DNA of 64,000 bases, taken from positions 868,001 to 932,000 of the forward strand of contig JABTUV010000001.1 in assembly GCA_015075175.1 (NCBI GenBank), read 5' to 3'. This document shows, piece after piece, positions 49,975 to 58,937 of the stretch. Source of the stretch: a bacterium (lineage in GTDB: Bacteria > Hinthialibacterota > Hinthialibacteria > H5-UNCL2). Positions within the stretch are counted from its first letter, which is position 1. Each line of letters begins with the position of its first letter. Both the position numbers and the translations under genes were made by a program. Under the pieces are notes generated by a model. It searched no databases. It was not told the origin of the DNA and saw only the letters and a list, made by a program, of their open reading frames with translations.

Positions 49975-50125
49975 GAAATGCCGTGAGACCTCTGATGATC
50001 GAGGGTGGCGCCGCCGGCGTCTGGGCCAGTCGGCGGGGGTTAAGATAGCCGAGAAGTTGCGACGGCGCAAGCGAAAATTGGTCTAGGCCAATTTTGGGAA
50101 GCGGGATGGGACCTTTGGTGCGTAT

Positions 50126-50351
50126 CAGCCCGTTGAAAAAGTCGTTCAACGCGGGTCGGTGCTGTCAAGCGCGCCTCTCGATACGCGGAGTACCGCTACC
50201 CCTCGATACGCCCTTTGGGCTACTCGGGGGACGTCTCGAGGACGCGGATTCCGCCCGGCGCAGTTCAGCCGTGTTCTCGAGTAGCCGGTACTCCGGCGTA
50301 TCGAGAGACACGGCGGCGTGGAAGCGCCCAGCCCACTTTTTCAGCGGGCTG
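50126..50351. mobile_element. MITE-like element, 226 bp, with terminal inverted repeats and a GTAT target duplication
   Basis: The left end CAGCCCGTTGAAAAAGT (50126-50142) matches the reverse complement of the right end ACTTTTTCAGCGGGCTG (50335-50351) at 16 of 17 bases. GTAT flanks both ends (50122-50125 and 50352-50355), as expected of a 4-bp target duplication. Inside, TCTCGATACGC-GGAGTACC-GCTAC near the left is repeated inverted near the right (GTAGCCGGTACTCCGGCGTA, then TCGAGA), so most of the element can fold back. No transposase is encoded. Confidence 0.75.
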
Positions 50352-50376
50352 GTATGGGACTGGAGGAAAGAGAGAG

Positions 50377-51669
50377 TTACTCCAGGCGCAGCTCGGTCCA
50401 CTCTCCTGCGCGGATTTCTACCTCCTGCCGATGCAGGCGGCCCGTCGCCAACTCGTGCACTTCGACGCGATGCCGACCGGTGGGAAGGTGGTGGACCTTG
50501 AGCGCCTTCTGGTGGCCGTCGACGAAGACGCGCACCGGGCCGGGATCCTGTTGATATACGATGGCGAGATGGCCCCGCCCGCGCTGGCCGAACCTGGCGG
50601 CGTGCACGATGTCCAGCCAGGTGGGAATGAGCGCAACGATAAGCAGGGCCGCGACCAAGACCTTCCGCCGCATCCAGCCGCGCGCCTCTGCGTGGTCGAG
50701 CAACGCCAGCGTAGGTGGAAGCGCGGCGACGGAGAAGAGGTCCCAGTCGGTTTCAATCCCCAGGTCCGGATGCCATACGAAAGTCCAGAGATACCAACAT
50801 GCGGTCGCGATCCAGAGAAACGCAACCCAGCCGTCGCGCGCGAACAAGCCCCGCCACGAACCGAGCAGACCCACGGCCAGCGCGGGCAGGAGTAACGGCG
50901 AAGTCTTCACCTGCCAGTACAGCCAGTCGTGCAGATGGCCCAGGCTGAAAAGGGTGTAGAACTTGCCGGGGCGAACCTCCAGGAGAGGCACGAATCGGTC
51001 GGGCTGGTTCATACCCACGATGGGCAGGTTGAGGGGATCGAAACGCAGGATGACAAACAGGACGACGGCGGGAAGCAGTCCCAAAAGCCCCAGTTCCAGG
51101 TCGCGGCGCGTGCGACGCCCGCGCCAGGCCAGCCAGAGGAGCGAGGGCGCGACGAAGGCTCCGAGAAGATGCGTCCATACCAAGAGCGAGAAGCACAGGG
51201 CGGGTGAAAGCAGGGACCCGCGCCCGGCCAGGTAGCGTTCGGCGGCCAGCATGTAACCCATCGCCGCCGCCGCGACGACGGCGTAGAACTCCGTATGGCC
51301 GGCCGCCAGGATGGCGAAGCCGGAGGCCAGAAACACCAGTGCCGCCGGCCGCCAGTCGCCCCATCGTCGTCGCGCCAGGGCCGTCAGCAGCCCGAAAAAC
51401 AACGTTCCCGCGACGCACGACACCAGTTGCAGCACCATCATACCGTTCCAGTGCCAGGGCGAAAACAGCCGATACGTGACCTGGAACAGCGCGTTCGTCA
51501 GCATCTGACTGTGTAACCACCAGATGCGCGCCTCGATCACGCGCGCCAACTGGTCGCCGTCTCCCCGAAACGTGAACGAGCGAAAACTCCAGAAAAGCGC
51601 GAACAAAAGCAGGGCGGCCCAATACTCAGGTCGGGAGCGGAGACGGGACGCTTTGCGGGAGAAATCCAT
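50377..51669 (-). CDS. Polytopic membrane protein with C-terminal PEGA-like domain
   Basis: 430 residues. About nine or ten hydrophobic helices (for example YWAALLLFALFWSFRSF, LQLVSCVAGTLFFGLLTAL, LGLLGLLPAVVLFVILR, LVAALLIVALIPTWLDI). Loops contain RGDGDQLARVIEARIWW near the N-terminus and AGHTEFYAVVAAA, a layout recalling GT-C type (GT39-like) transferases, though no clear catalytic motif is seen. The last ~60 residues (PVRVFVDGHQKALKVHHLPT, then GRHRVEVHELATG) form a PEGA-type beta domain, normally involved in envelope contacts. The MITE-like element lies 26 bp after the stop. Function unknown. Confidence 0.7.
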   Translation of the reverse strand: MDFSRKASRLRSRPEYWAALLLFALFWSFRSFTFRGDGDQLARVIEARIWWLHSQMLTNALFQVTYRLFSPWHWNGMMVLQLVSCVAGTLFFGLLTALARRRWGDWRPAALVFLASGFAILAAGHTEFYAVVAAAAMGYMLAAERYLAGRGSLLSPALCFSLLVWTHLLGAFVAPSLLWLAWRGRRTRRDLELGLLGLLPAVVLFVILRFDPLNLPIVGMNQPDRFVPLLEVRPGKFYTLFSLGHLHDWLYWQVKTSPLLLPALAVGLLGSWRGLFARDGWVAFLWIATACWYLWTFVWHPDLGIETDWDLFSVAALPPTLALLDHAEARGWMRRKVLVAALLIVALIPTWLDIVHAARFGQRGRGHLAIVYQQDPGPVRVFVDGHQKALKVHHLPTGRHRVEVHELATGRLHRQEVEIRAGEWTELRLE

Positions 51670-51826
51670 GGTACAGGCGTGGTCTCATGTATTCTCTTGA
51701 CGTCGGGTGGGGAGAATCTACCAAAAGCGCGAGAATGACGCCAACGGAGTTTGCCGGGACTGGAGCGATTCTTGAGGAATAGTCAATTTCATGGTGCTGT
51801 AGCCGGGCGAACTTGAGGATGTGCGC

Positions 51827-51855
51827 GTGACGTATCCACAGCGGCGCCGTATAAT
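51827..51855 (+). promoter_or_regulatory. Promoter-like site GTGACG-N17-TATAAT
   Basis: Perfect -10 TATAAT at 51850-51855 with GTGACG (4 of 6 matches) 17 bp upstream at 51827-51832. It points toward the DUF1328 peptide ~360 bp away; nothing else on this strand follows except repeats. Confidence 0.45.
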
Positions 51856-51989
51856 GAGAGAGAACTCACGCGACGACAAGCGGCTGTTTTCCCCGGGTGC
51901 AACCGAAGATGATTGCGGTTGCGAACCGCGCGGAACTGCTCCGGGCGGTCGTCGCGGATGCGGTGGAATTGCGCTGTCATGGAATTGAG

Positions 51990-52135
51990 CTGTCATTTCG
52001 CCCGAAGGGAGAAATCTTTCCTGCCGTTACCGCGGGTCGGGTGCGGGGCGGAAGATTTCTCCCTTCGGTCGAAATGACAACATGCTTCGGTCGAAATGAC
52101 AACGTGCTTCGGTCGAAATGACAACGTGCTTGGGT
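51990..52135. repeat. TGTCATTTCGNCCGAAGGGAGAAATCT repeat cluster
   Basis: One forward copy (51990-52017) is followed by an inverted copy ending near 52080 and by three short inverted copies of CTTCGGTCGAAATGACAA up to ~52124, then a diverged one. Same family as 13037-13155 and 23400-23477. Confidence 0.75.
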
Positions 52136-52211
52136 CGAAGCGACTGCTACGCCGGCAAGTGGAAAGAATTGCATTTAGACCCTATCCCGCCGGATCCGCG
52201 GGAGGTGGAGT

Positions 52212-52388
52212 ATGCTTCGCTGGGCCGCCGTCTTTATGGCGATCGCGATCATCGCGGGAATCTTGTGGTGCAGCGGCATCATCGCCGCGGCTTCGGAAGC
52301 GGCGAAGGTAGTCTTTTACGTATTCCTGGCGGTAAGCGTGATGCTCCTGGTTTCCAGCGTGGTCAATCGCGGCCAGCACCGACCCTGA
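52212..52388 (+). CDS. DUF1328 (YtjA/UPF0391) small membrane protein
   Basis: 58 residues starting MLRWAAVFMAIAIIAGILWC and ending VVNRGQHRP, with two hydrophobic helices (VFMAIAIIAGILW and VVFYVFLAVSVMLLVSSVV) joined by a short Ala-rich turn containing IIAAASEAAK. This is the pattern of the widespread DUF1328 family, whose function is unknown though it often rises under stress. The ribosome site GGAGGTGGAG ends 1 bp before the ATG, with its GGAGG core ~7 bp away. It lies alone between the membrane-PEGA gene and the secreted propeller gene, on the opposite strand to both. Confidence 0.85.
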   Translation: MLRWAAVFMAIAIIAGILWCSGIIAAASEAAKVVFYVFLAVSVMLLVSSVVNRGQHRP

Positions 52389-52463
52389 TGATGCGAGGAG
52401 GGGAGAACGGAATTCTCGCTCTCCCCTCCCAAGTAGGTCGGCGCCAGGCGGTCGTGGAGCGGC

Positions 52464-54590
52464 CTACGGGCCGCTGTGCCAGGCCTGGATGAGCAGGTAG
52501 AGGCCCTCCACGTCGCACCAGAGCTCATCCGTGACAAACACCGTGCCGGGGCCGTAGGTCGCGCCCATGGCGTTCTTGTCGTCATAGGCGCGCGCAAAGA
52601 CGCGATAGCTGGCGGCTGTGCCGGGGCCCAGACCCCATCGCTCGGCCATGCGAAGCAAGTCCTCTGCGGCGACCCGGCCGTCTCCGTTAAGGTCGGTTTT
52701 CACTCCGCCGGGCTTGGCCAGAGGCGGCGTCCAGGAGTATGAACCGCTGGCGGGCAGTCCCTCTGCGATCAGGATCAGGCCGCCCGGCCGGTTGTCCTCG
52801 TCGTAATAAAGGTCCACGGTCACAGGATCGCCGTCGTCGTCGGTCGCAAGCCAGACGATCTCGACGCTGGGACCGGCGAGAGCGTTCTGAAGGACGGGTT
52901 TAGCAATGAACACGCGCGGCCGGCGGTTCTCGCCCACGTACACCTGGTCCCAACCAGCCTCGCCGTCGATCCGTTCTTCGTCCGCCGCGAGGCTTTCACC
53001 CGCCTTCGAGCTTGGAGTCTTCTCGAAGGGAATGGCTTCGACCCGCCACAGGTCGCCCTCGTGCAGAAACGCCGGCGGAACCCAGCTGCCGCGCGGGGCG
53101 ACCCCGGAGACTTCCACGCGATACACCCAGGTCTGGCCCCCATCCTGCGAGCGATACCAGCGGATTTCGTAACCGATGGCGTCGCCGTCCGCGTCATAGC
53201 TGTACTCGAGGAACTCCACGCCCAGTCCATCCCAGGGTTGAGGATTCTCGGGCACGATGCGCACCACGGGCGCGGTCGGCGGGGTGTTGAGAATGACGAC
53301 CGGCTCAGCCCGCAGGTTGGCGATGGAGGTACCGTCGGTAATGCGGGCCAGGCAGTGGATGGAGTCGTGCTTGGTCGTGTAGAGATGCGACAGGACCGAG
53401 CCCGTCACTTCCAGCACGGCGTTCTCGACGAGCATGGGTTGGGTCAACTCCTGGCCGTTGCGGAACCAGCGGAAGGAGCCGGAGAGCGGGGGCGGGTCCG
53501 TGGCATCGGGAATCTCGACAATGCAGGTCAGATCGTCCAGCGTGCGGGGCGTAGCCGGCTCGAGGCGCGCGCGGGCGACGACCGCCAAGGGCGGAACCTG
53601 GTATGCCACGCCGATGTCGGTACTCCCCAACCCCGCCGCATCCCCGGAGAACCACATCATCCGGCCCTCGCCCATCTCGAGGACGGCGGGAAAATTAGAT
53701 GCGACGGCATTCCAGCTGCCCGCCTCTCCAGCCGGCAGAACCAAACCCTGCTTGGTCCAGTTGCGTCCATCTGTGGAGATAGCTAACCCGATTTGAGTAA
53801 CACCCGCGTAATTCTGGCCCGTGTAATACATCGCGAACAAGCCGGATGTATAGCGGATCTCCGGCCCGTATGCCAACCATTCGTCGAAATCGCCCGGGAC
53901 ACCGGGATTCAGCACCACGCCGTGTTTCTCCCAGCGAATCCCATCGGTCGAGGTTGCAAGGCCGACACGGAGCACATTCGTCGGATCACCCTTATTGGTG
54001 GGGCCGTTGCGACCGGAGTACCACATGTAGAAAACGTCTCCTACCTTGACCACAACGGGATCGCTGACGGTAAAGTAGTCAAACGCTCCCTGGGGTCCAC
54101 GGGTCAAGGCCAGCTCGCGCGAGCCCCAGTGAATGCCGTCGCTGGAAACGGCATGGCCAATGGTAGGATTGGTGCTTGCATCCATGGCTATGAACCACAT
54201 GTGGTAAAGGCCGTTGTCTACGAGTACCGCGGGGTCGAAGACGCTGAGCGCATCAAAACCGCTCCCGTCGCCCGTCAACAGCGGCGCTCCCGCGGCCTTC
54301 TCCCAATTGATCCCATCCTCTGACGTGGCATAGCGGATCTGGATGGACGCATAGGACCCCCCGTGCGCGATATAGTACATGCGGAGTTGATCGCCTACGC
54401 GGATGACGCAGGGGCGGCCGATGGCATTGTCGTCGACCGCGCCGTTCGGCCCGCGCGAAAGGATCGGGTTGCCCGGGTGCGGCATAAAGGGCGCCGAGGC
54501 CGGCAGAATCGCCAGGGCGGATGGACCGGCCAATAGGATCAGGGCTACCAGCGTGAGTAATCGGCTGACAGAGCGGTGGGAACAAAACAT
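52464..54590 (-). CDS. Secreted beta-propeller protein (glycosidase-like) with Ig-like and dockerin-like parts
   Basis: 708 residues. Signal peptide SVSRLLTLVALILLAGPSAL. Residues ~30-335 form a five-bladed propeller like GH43/GH32/GH130 proteins, with repeated YATSEDGINWEK, AVSSDGIHWGS, ATSTDGIRWEKHG and AISTDGRNWTKQG blades and MYYIAHGG, MWFIAMDA, MWYSGRNG strands. Catalytic acids cannot be assigned by eye. Ig-like domains follow (~345-590). A dockerin-type calcium loop DLNGDGRVAAEDLLRMAERW sits at ~640, followed by a degenerate partner ending DVEGLYLLIQAW at the C-terminus. ATG 54590 has GGGAGAGG upstream. Substrate unknown. Confidence 0.8.
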   Translation of the reverse strand: MFCSHRSVSRLLTLVALILLAGPSALAILPASAPFMPHPGNPILSRGPNGAVDDNAIGRPCVIRVGDQLRMYYIAHGGSYASIQIRYATSEDGINWEKAAGAPLLTGDGSGFDALSVFDPAVLVDNGLYHMWFIAMDASTNPTIGHAVSSDGIHWGSRELALTRGPQGAFDYFTVSDPVVVKVGDVFYMWYSGRNGPTNKGDPTNVLRVGLATSTDGIRWEKHGVVLNPGVPGDFDEWLAYGPEIRYTSGLFAMYYTGQNYAGVTQIGLAISTDGRNWTKQGLVLPAGEAGSWNAVASNFPAVLEMGEGRMMWFSGDAAGLGSTDIGVAYQVPPLAVVARARLEPATPRTLDDLTCIVEIPDATDPPPLSGSFRWFRNGQELTQPMLVENAVLEVTGSVLSHLYTTKHDSIHCLARITDGTSIANLRAEPVVILNTPPTAPVVRIVPENPQPWDGLGVEFLEYSYDADGDAIGYEIRWYRSQDGGQTWVYRVEVSGVAPRGSWVPPAFLHEGDLWRVEAIPFEKTPSSKAGESLAADEERIDGEAGWDQVYVGENRRPRVFIAKPVLQNALAGPSVEIVWLATDDDGDPVTVDLYYDEDNRPGGLILIAEGLPASGSYSWTPPLAKPGGVKTDLNGDGRVAAEDLLRMAERWGLGPGTAASYRVFARAYDDKNAMGATYGPGTVFVTDELWCDVEGLYLLIQAWHSGP

Positions 54591-54869
54591 GATGCCTCTC
54601 CCTATCCACCAAGTTCCAGCATTCACATCTTATTTACGAAAAAGATACGCCTGCTTTCCCGTTTTCGGCAGAGAAATTTTTGGCCATTCCCCTGAAGGAT
54701 ACCCATCGGAACGCACAACCGTTCATTTTATGGGGACTTGCGTTAACCAAGCCGGCGCCGCGAGCGGCCCGCTCCGATGACCGGGTACGAGGGGCGTGGC
54801 GGGGTTAATGGACGAAAAAATATGAGATGGAATCGCAGTCGCAACAAGTCGACCTGAACTGGGCGCCGG

Positions 54870-54912
54870 CTCGGAAAAAGTAAGAGAGGAGGACGGCGGA
54901 CCGCCCTCCTCC
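54870..54912 (-). terminator. Rho-independent terminator after nrdJ
   Basis: On the minus strand GGAGGAGGGCGG pairs with CCGCCGTCCTCC (54888-54912, one mismatch). The strand then runs into CTCTCTTACTTTTTCC, a T-rich tail. It lies ~95 bp after the nrdJ stop. The GCGGCAGC palindrome at 54963-54980 lies between the stop and this hairpin. The remaining 54591-54870 shows no gene. Confidence 0.55.
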
Positions 54913-55004
54913 CTCTACCCCTTGCGCTGGTACTTGGGCAGCGTGCGGCGCGCCTCCAGCTCGCGGCAGCAAGCTGCCGCACTCCACACGGCGTTCCCAC
55001 CCGA

Positions 55005-57777
55005 TCAGCTGCAACCGCTGGTACTACCGCAGTTCAGGCACTTGTAGCACGACCCGTTGCGCACCATGATCCCGCCGCATACCGAACACGGCGGGGCGTC
55101 GTCGTGATTGACGAACGCGATCGGATCGGCCTTGGCCCGCGCCGCCAACTCCTCCGGCGGCGCCACCACCGACGGAGCCGCGTTGACCGTCCACGGATTG
55201 CTGGACGTGACGTTCAGCCCGATCGCCTTCTGCTCGTCCTCGGACAGGAACTTGCTGGCCAGCCAGCGGAAGATGTAGTCCACGACCGACTTGGCGTAGC
55301 GGATTTGCGGATTCTTGGTGAAACCGCTCGGCTCAAACCGCGCATGGCTGAACTTGTTGACCAACACCTGCAGGGGCACGCCGTACTGCAACGCCAGCGA
55401 GATGGCGGTGGCGAACGAGTCCATCAGGCCCGAGACCACGCTGCCTTCCTTGGCCATGACGAGGAAGATCTCCCCGGGCCGCCCGTCCTCGTACATGCCG
55501 ACGGTGATGTAGCCCTCGTGGCCCTCGATGTCGAACTTGTGCGTGATGCTCCGGCGTTCGTCGGGCAGGCGATGGCGGACGGGACGATTCTCGACCGCCG
55601 CAGACTTGCCCTTGGCGGCATCTCGGCCGGTATTGAGGGGCTGGGTGCGCTTGCAGCCGTCGCGATAAATGGCGACCGCTTTCAGTCCCAGACGCCAGGC
55701 CGTCATGTAGGCTTCTTCGATCTCCTCAATGCTGGTCTGCTCGGCATTGATGGTCCGAGATGGCGCCGGAAACAAACGGCTGCGTGGCCGCCATCATGCG
55801 CAGATGACCCATGGGCGAGATGCAGCGCGTGCCCCTGGCCGGCTTGAACGCGCAGTCGAACACCGGCAGGTGCGTTTCCGGACAGGTGCGGCGCGCCCTC
55901 GATGGTGTCGTTCTTGTCGATGTACTTGAAAGACGTCGTCCACCTGGCTCTCGCTGTAACCCAGGCGGAAGAGGGCGCGCGAGACGGAGCTGTTGACGAT
56001 CTTCAGCATCCCGCCGCCCACCGTTTTGTACTTCTGACCAGCGCAATGTCCGCTCGATGCCGGTGGTGTCACAATCCATCATGAAGAGATGGTACCGGTG
56101 GGGCCAGCACGGTGACCTGGGCGTTGCGGTAGCCGACCTCTGGTCTAGCTCCAGCGCCCGTCCCAGACGTCGCGGGCGGCAGCGGCAACGGGGCGGCAGG
56201 CTGCGGGCCGGATGGCCTCGGCGGCCTCCCGATGCAGCGTGGATCACGTCCAGCATGAAGCCTGCGATTTACCGGATAGCCCTCGAACGGCCCCTTGTGG
56301 TCGGCGACGCGCGCGCTGGCTGAGATAGGGCCTGCCGTCATGAGCGAGGTGATCGCCGCCGCATACTCGCGCCCTCCTCGTTGTCGTAGGGCAATCCCAG
56401 CGCCATCAGCATCGCGCCCAGGTTGGCGTATCCCAATCCCAGCGTGCGGTAGATGTGGCTGTTTCGCTCGATTGCGGGCGTCGGATAACTGGCGTTATCC
56501 ACGATGATCTCCTGCGCCGTGATGGTCACGTCCACCGCGTACTTGAACCCCTCCACGTCGAAGCTGCCGTCCGCCGACAAGAACTCATCAGGTTCAGCGA
56601 CGCCAGGTTGCAGGCGGTGTCGTCCAGGAATCATGATTCCGAGCAGGGATTGAGGCGTAGATCGATCGGTGTTCTTGCAGGTGCCAGCGATTGATGGTGG
56701 TATCGAACTGCATGCCGGGATCGCCGCAGATGGGTGGCCCTCGGCGATGGCGCGCATGAGGTCGCGGGCGCGGTAGGTGCGGCAGGTTCCTGGTGGTGAC
56801 CTTGCGCGTGACCCACCTCATCCCGGCTCGACCGCGCGCATGAAGGCGTCGGAGACGCGCACGCTGTTGTTGCTGTTCTGGAAGAAGACTGATGCAGGCG
56901 TCGCCGTCCAGCGAACCGTCGTAGCCGGCGTCGATCAGCGCCCAAGCCTTCTGCTCCTCCTTCGCTTTGCACCAGATGAAGTCCATGATGTCGGGATGGT
57001 CGATGTTCAGGATGACCATCTTGGCGGCGCGGCGGTGCGCCGCCGGACTTGATCACGCCGGCGAAGGCGTCAAATCCCTTCATGAAGGAGACCGGTCCTG
57101 AGGCCGTCCCCGCGCTCCAAAGGCCTCGATGCTGGAGCGCAGCGGCGACAGGTTGGTCCTCGAGCCGGAGCTGGCATGAAGAGCATCCTCCGTCCGAGCT
57201 TGCTCCCAGGATCGAGGACATATGTCCCTGACCGAGTTGATGAAGCAGGCGGAACACTGGGGGCGCGCCTCAATTCCCATGTTGAACCAGACCGGGCTGT
57301 TGAAGGCCATTTTCTGATACAGGAGCAAGGCGGAGAGTTCGTCCTCGAAGGCATCGGCGTCCTCGTCGCCGGCGAAGTAGCCTTGCGCACGGCCCCACTC
57401 GGCGATGGTGTGCGCCACTCGGTAGATGAGCGCCCGCACGCTGCGCCCGCGCTGCGCGCCTACCTGTCATGGAAGTATTTCGAGGCGACCACGGTCGTGG
57501 CCATCTGCGACCAGAAGTGCGGCGTCTCCACGTCCTTCTGCTCGAACACCACCGCGCCGTCCTGGCCGGTGATGACGACCGAGCGGTTTTCCCATTCGAC
57601 GGCGTCGAAGGGGTTCTCGCCCGCTTTGGTCCAGCGGCGCGGAAAGCGCAAACCCGCCCCGCGACGTTCACCGCTGCGCGCGCGTGTGACGGACTGTCCT
57701 TCGCTGCCGGAATTGGAAGCCTGCATGTTCGTACTCTCGACCGAGCTCTTGGCCGCCGGTTTCTCCGATCCGTTCAT
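55005..57777 (-). CDS. nrdJ: Adenosylcobalamin-dependent ribonucleotide reductase, riddled with frameshifts
   Basis: Class II reductase making dNTPs without oxygen, ~920 residues when assembled. The clean N-terminus (57777-57470) has GENPFDAVEWENRSVVITGQ and DVETPHFWSQMATTVVASKY. Middle pieces in changing frames include MAFNSPVWFNMGIEARPQCS (substrate-binding Cys region), VILNIDHPDIMDFIWCKAKE and TYRTLGLGYANLGAMLMALG-like text. The clean C-terminus (55775-55005) has EEIEEAYMTAWRLGLKAVAI, GMYEDGRPGEIFLVMAKEGS and a zinc-ribbon tail CSVCGGIMVRNGSCYKCLNC. Indels crowd 55730-57480 only, which fits a poorly polished stretch rather than a dead gene. GGGAGGCGAGG precedes ATG 57777. The likely promoter with paired NrdR boxes lies ~230 bp upstream. 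Confidence 0.9.
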
Positions 57778-58009
57778 CCTCGCCTCCCTGCATTATACTC
57801 GCACCGGGCCGGCCCGGCGCAATAATCCTCCGCAACCCTCCTTCTCCGGCCTCTCTCACTTAAGCGCGCCGGCGAGGGGCGGGAGGGCGAGCCCGGCAAG
57901 CCCGAGATGCGCCGCCCGGCGGCGAAAACCCCGGCCTTGGCGACTTAAAGTCGTTTCTGAAGGTTGACCGCCTCTTCGGCGTGCATCTATGGCTTGCGAA
58001 GCGATACCC

Positions 58010-58038
58010 AATCTAGTTCCGCAAAAACCCGTTGTCAA
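58010..58038 (-). promoter_or_regulatory. Promoter TTGACA-N17-TAGATT for nrdJ
   Basis: On the minus strand TTGACA occupies 58038-58033 and TAGATT occupies 58015-58010 with a 17-bp spacer. It lies directly downstream of two NrdR-box-like sites and gives nrdJ a leader of about 225 bases. I looked for a cobalamin riboswitch in that leader and saw no B12 box. Confidence 0.6.
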
Positions 58039-58045
58039 GCAAAAA

Positions 58046-58093
58046 ACACAACATGTAGCGGTCAGGGGATGGCCAGAACACAAAATATTGGGC
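58046..58093 (-). promoter_or_regulatory. Two NrdR-box-like operators, 32 bp apart
   Basis: ACACAACATGTAGCGG (58046-58061) and ACACAAAATATTGGGC (58078-58093) each match about 12 of 16 positions of the NrdR box (acaCwAtATaTwGtgt). Their starts are 32 bp apart, three helical turns, the spacing known for NrdR tandem sites. They lie just upstream of the minus-strand -35 box of nrdJ. Confidence 0.55.
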
Positions 58094-58418
58094 TGTGGAT
58101 AATTCTTGGCGGCGGTCGTAACCCACGAGATTTGTTCGACATAGAAGTGCGGCCGGTTGCGGATAAGTCTGGGCATAACTTTGGCCGAAAACCTGACCCG
58201 CGGCTGACATGAAGCTAACCCTCACGCGCGAACCGCTCCGCTTGCGCGCTGCCGACCGAGTGGGCCGTGGCACTCCGCAGGTTGTCGGAGAACCGCCTCG
58301 CGACCAACACTTTCGCTGCTTCCCGTCGTACAGCGTTGCACGACAGTTTTCGACTGACATCGTGCCGAGCGTCGCAAGAAAAAAAAGTTCTCGCATCGTC
58401 TTTCTGAATCGATTTCAC

Positions 58419-58447
58419 TTGACTTGCGCCGCACTTGCGCATATCCT
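58419..58447 (+). promoter_or_regulatory. Promoter TTGACT-N17-TATCCT
   Basis: -35 box TTGACT (58419-58424), 17-bp spacer, -10 box TATCCT (58442-58447). Transcription would start near 58454. No protein-coding start with a ribosome site follows; the downstream sequence is a structured segment ending in a strong hairpin. Confidence 0.55.
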
Positions 58448-58453
58448 GAAGAT

Positions 58454-58668
58454 GTAGGGCAACGTTGCTCATCCTGGGACGAAAGGAAGTGGTTCCACCG
58501 ACCAACTTACTTTCAACACAAGTAGGATCGAGCAATCGTTCACAGCAACAGCGGTAACTCTTCGTTGCCGCGCCGGGTCAAGACCCCGGCAAGCGAATGA
58601 GGAAGGCCAGAACCTCACCAAAAAAATCTGGCGGGATTTCAAAGGAGCCTCCGTCGGAGGCTCCTTTG
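58454..58668 (+). ncRNA. Candidate structured non-coding RNA, ~215 nt
   Basis: No known family is recognised. Predicted pairings by eye: GGCAACG (58458-58464) with CGTTGCC (58563-58569). TTGCTCATCCT (58465-58475) with AGGATCGAGCAA (58523-58534), 11 pairs and one bulge, stacked on the first. AAGTGGT with ACCAACTT inside that. GCCGGGT (58572-58578) with ACCCCGGC (58583-58590). A possible H-type pseudoknot: TGAGG (58598-58602) with CCTCA (58613-58617), interleaved with GCCAGA (58606-58611) and TCTGGC (58627-58632) across an A-rich loop. A perfect 13-bp hairpin AAAGGAGCCTCCG/CGGAGGCTCCTTT closes the segment (58641-58667). With the promoter upstream this forms a complete small-RNA unit. It does not look like 6S, SRP, RNase P or tmRNA. 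The rest of 57778-58937 has no convincing gene. Confidence 0.5.
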
Positions 58669-58937
58669 CTATTGGGCTGGCTGTGCTCAGGAATCGGCAC
58701 TTTCAGAGTGGCGAGGGGAAAAAACCGAGTCCTCGAGCTGCGGCGCGTCGCATCGCCCGCTTGAAGCGCGAGATGTAACTTCGCGCCGCGTATCGAGAGG
58801 CCGGTATGGACACGCCCAATCTGCCTTCGGAGCTGCCTTGGTTTTCGTCCTCTAACGGGTGAGGCTAAGCCTCGTGAGGGGCTGTCCCCAATGTTGATCG
58901 CGCGCCCACGGGCAGGAATGCCCGTGGCCCGAGACGC

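Noticed and set aside
51897-52121. 74-codon frame starting GTG with MQPKMIAVANRAELLRAVVA-like text
   Set aside because: Runs directly into the TGTCATTTCGA repeat cluster and has no ribosome site; coding is not supported.
57792-57797. Perfect TATAAT on the minus strand just before nrdJ
   Set aside because: No -35 match at any sensible distance, and a start there would cut into the ribosome site; the TTGACA-N17-TAGATT site with NrdR boxes is better.
57778-58003. Possible cobalamin riboswitch in the nrdJ leader
   Set aside because: Expected because the enzyme needs B12, but no B12 box or its partner stems could be found by eye.
58215-58535. 106-codon minus-strand frame upstream of nrdJ
   Set aside because: Overlaps the candidate RNA promoter, has no ribosome site and no family-like text.
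58715-58780. Tiny frame ending in AAARRIARLKREM after the candidate RNA
   Set aside because: About 23 codons, no ribosome site and no recognised family; could be a real basic peptide but evidence is too thin.
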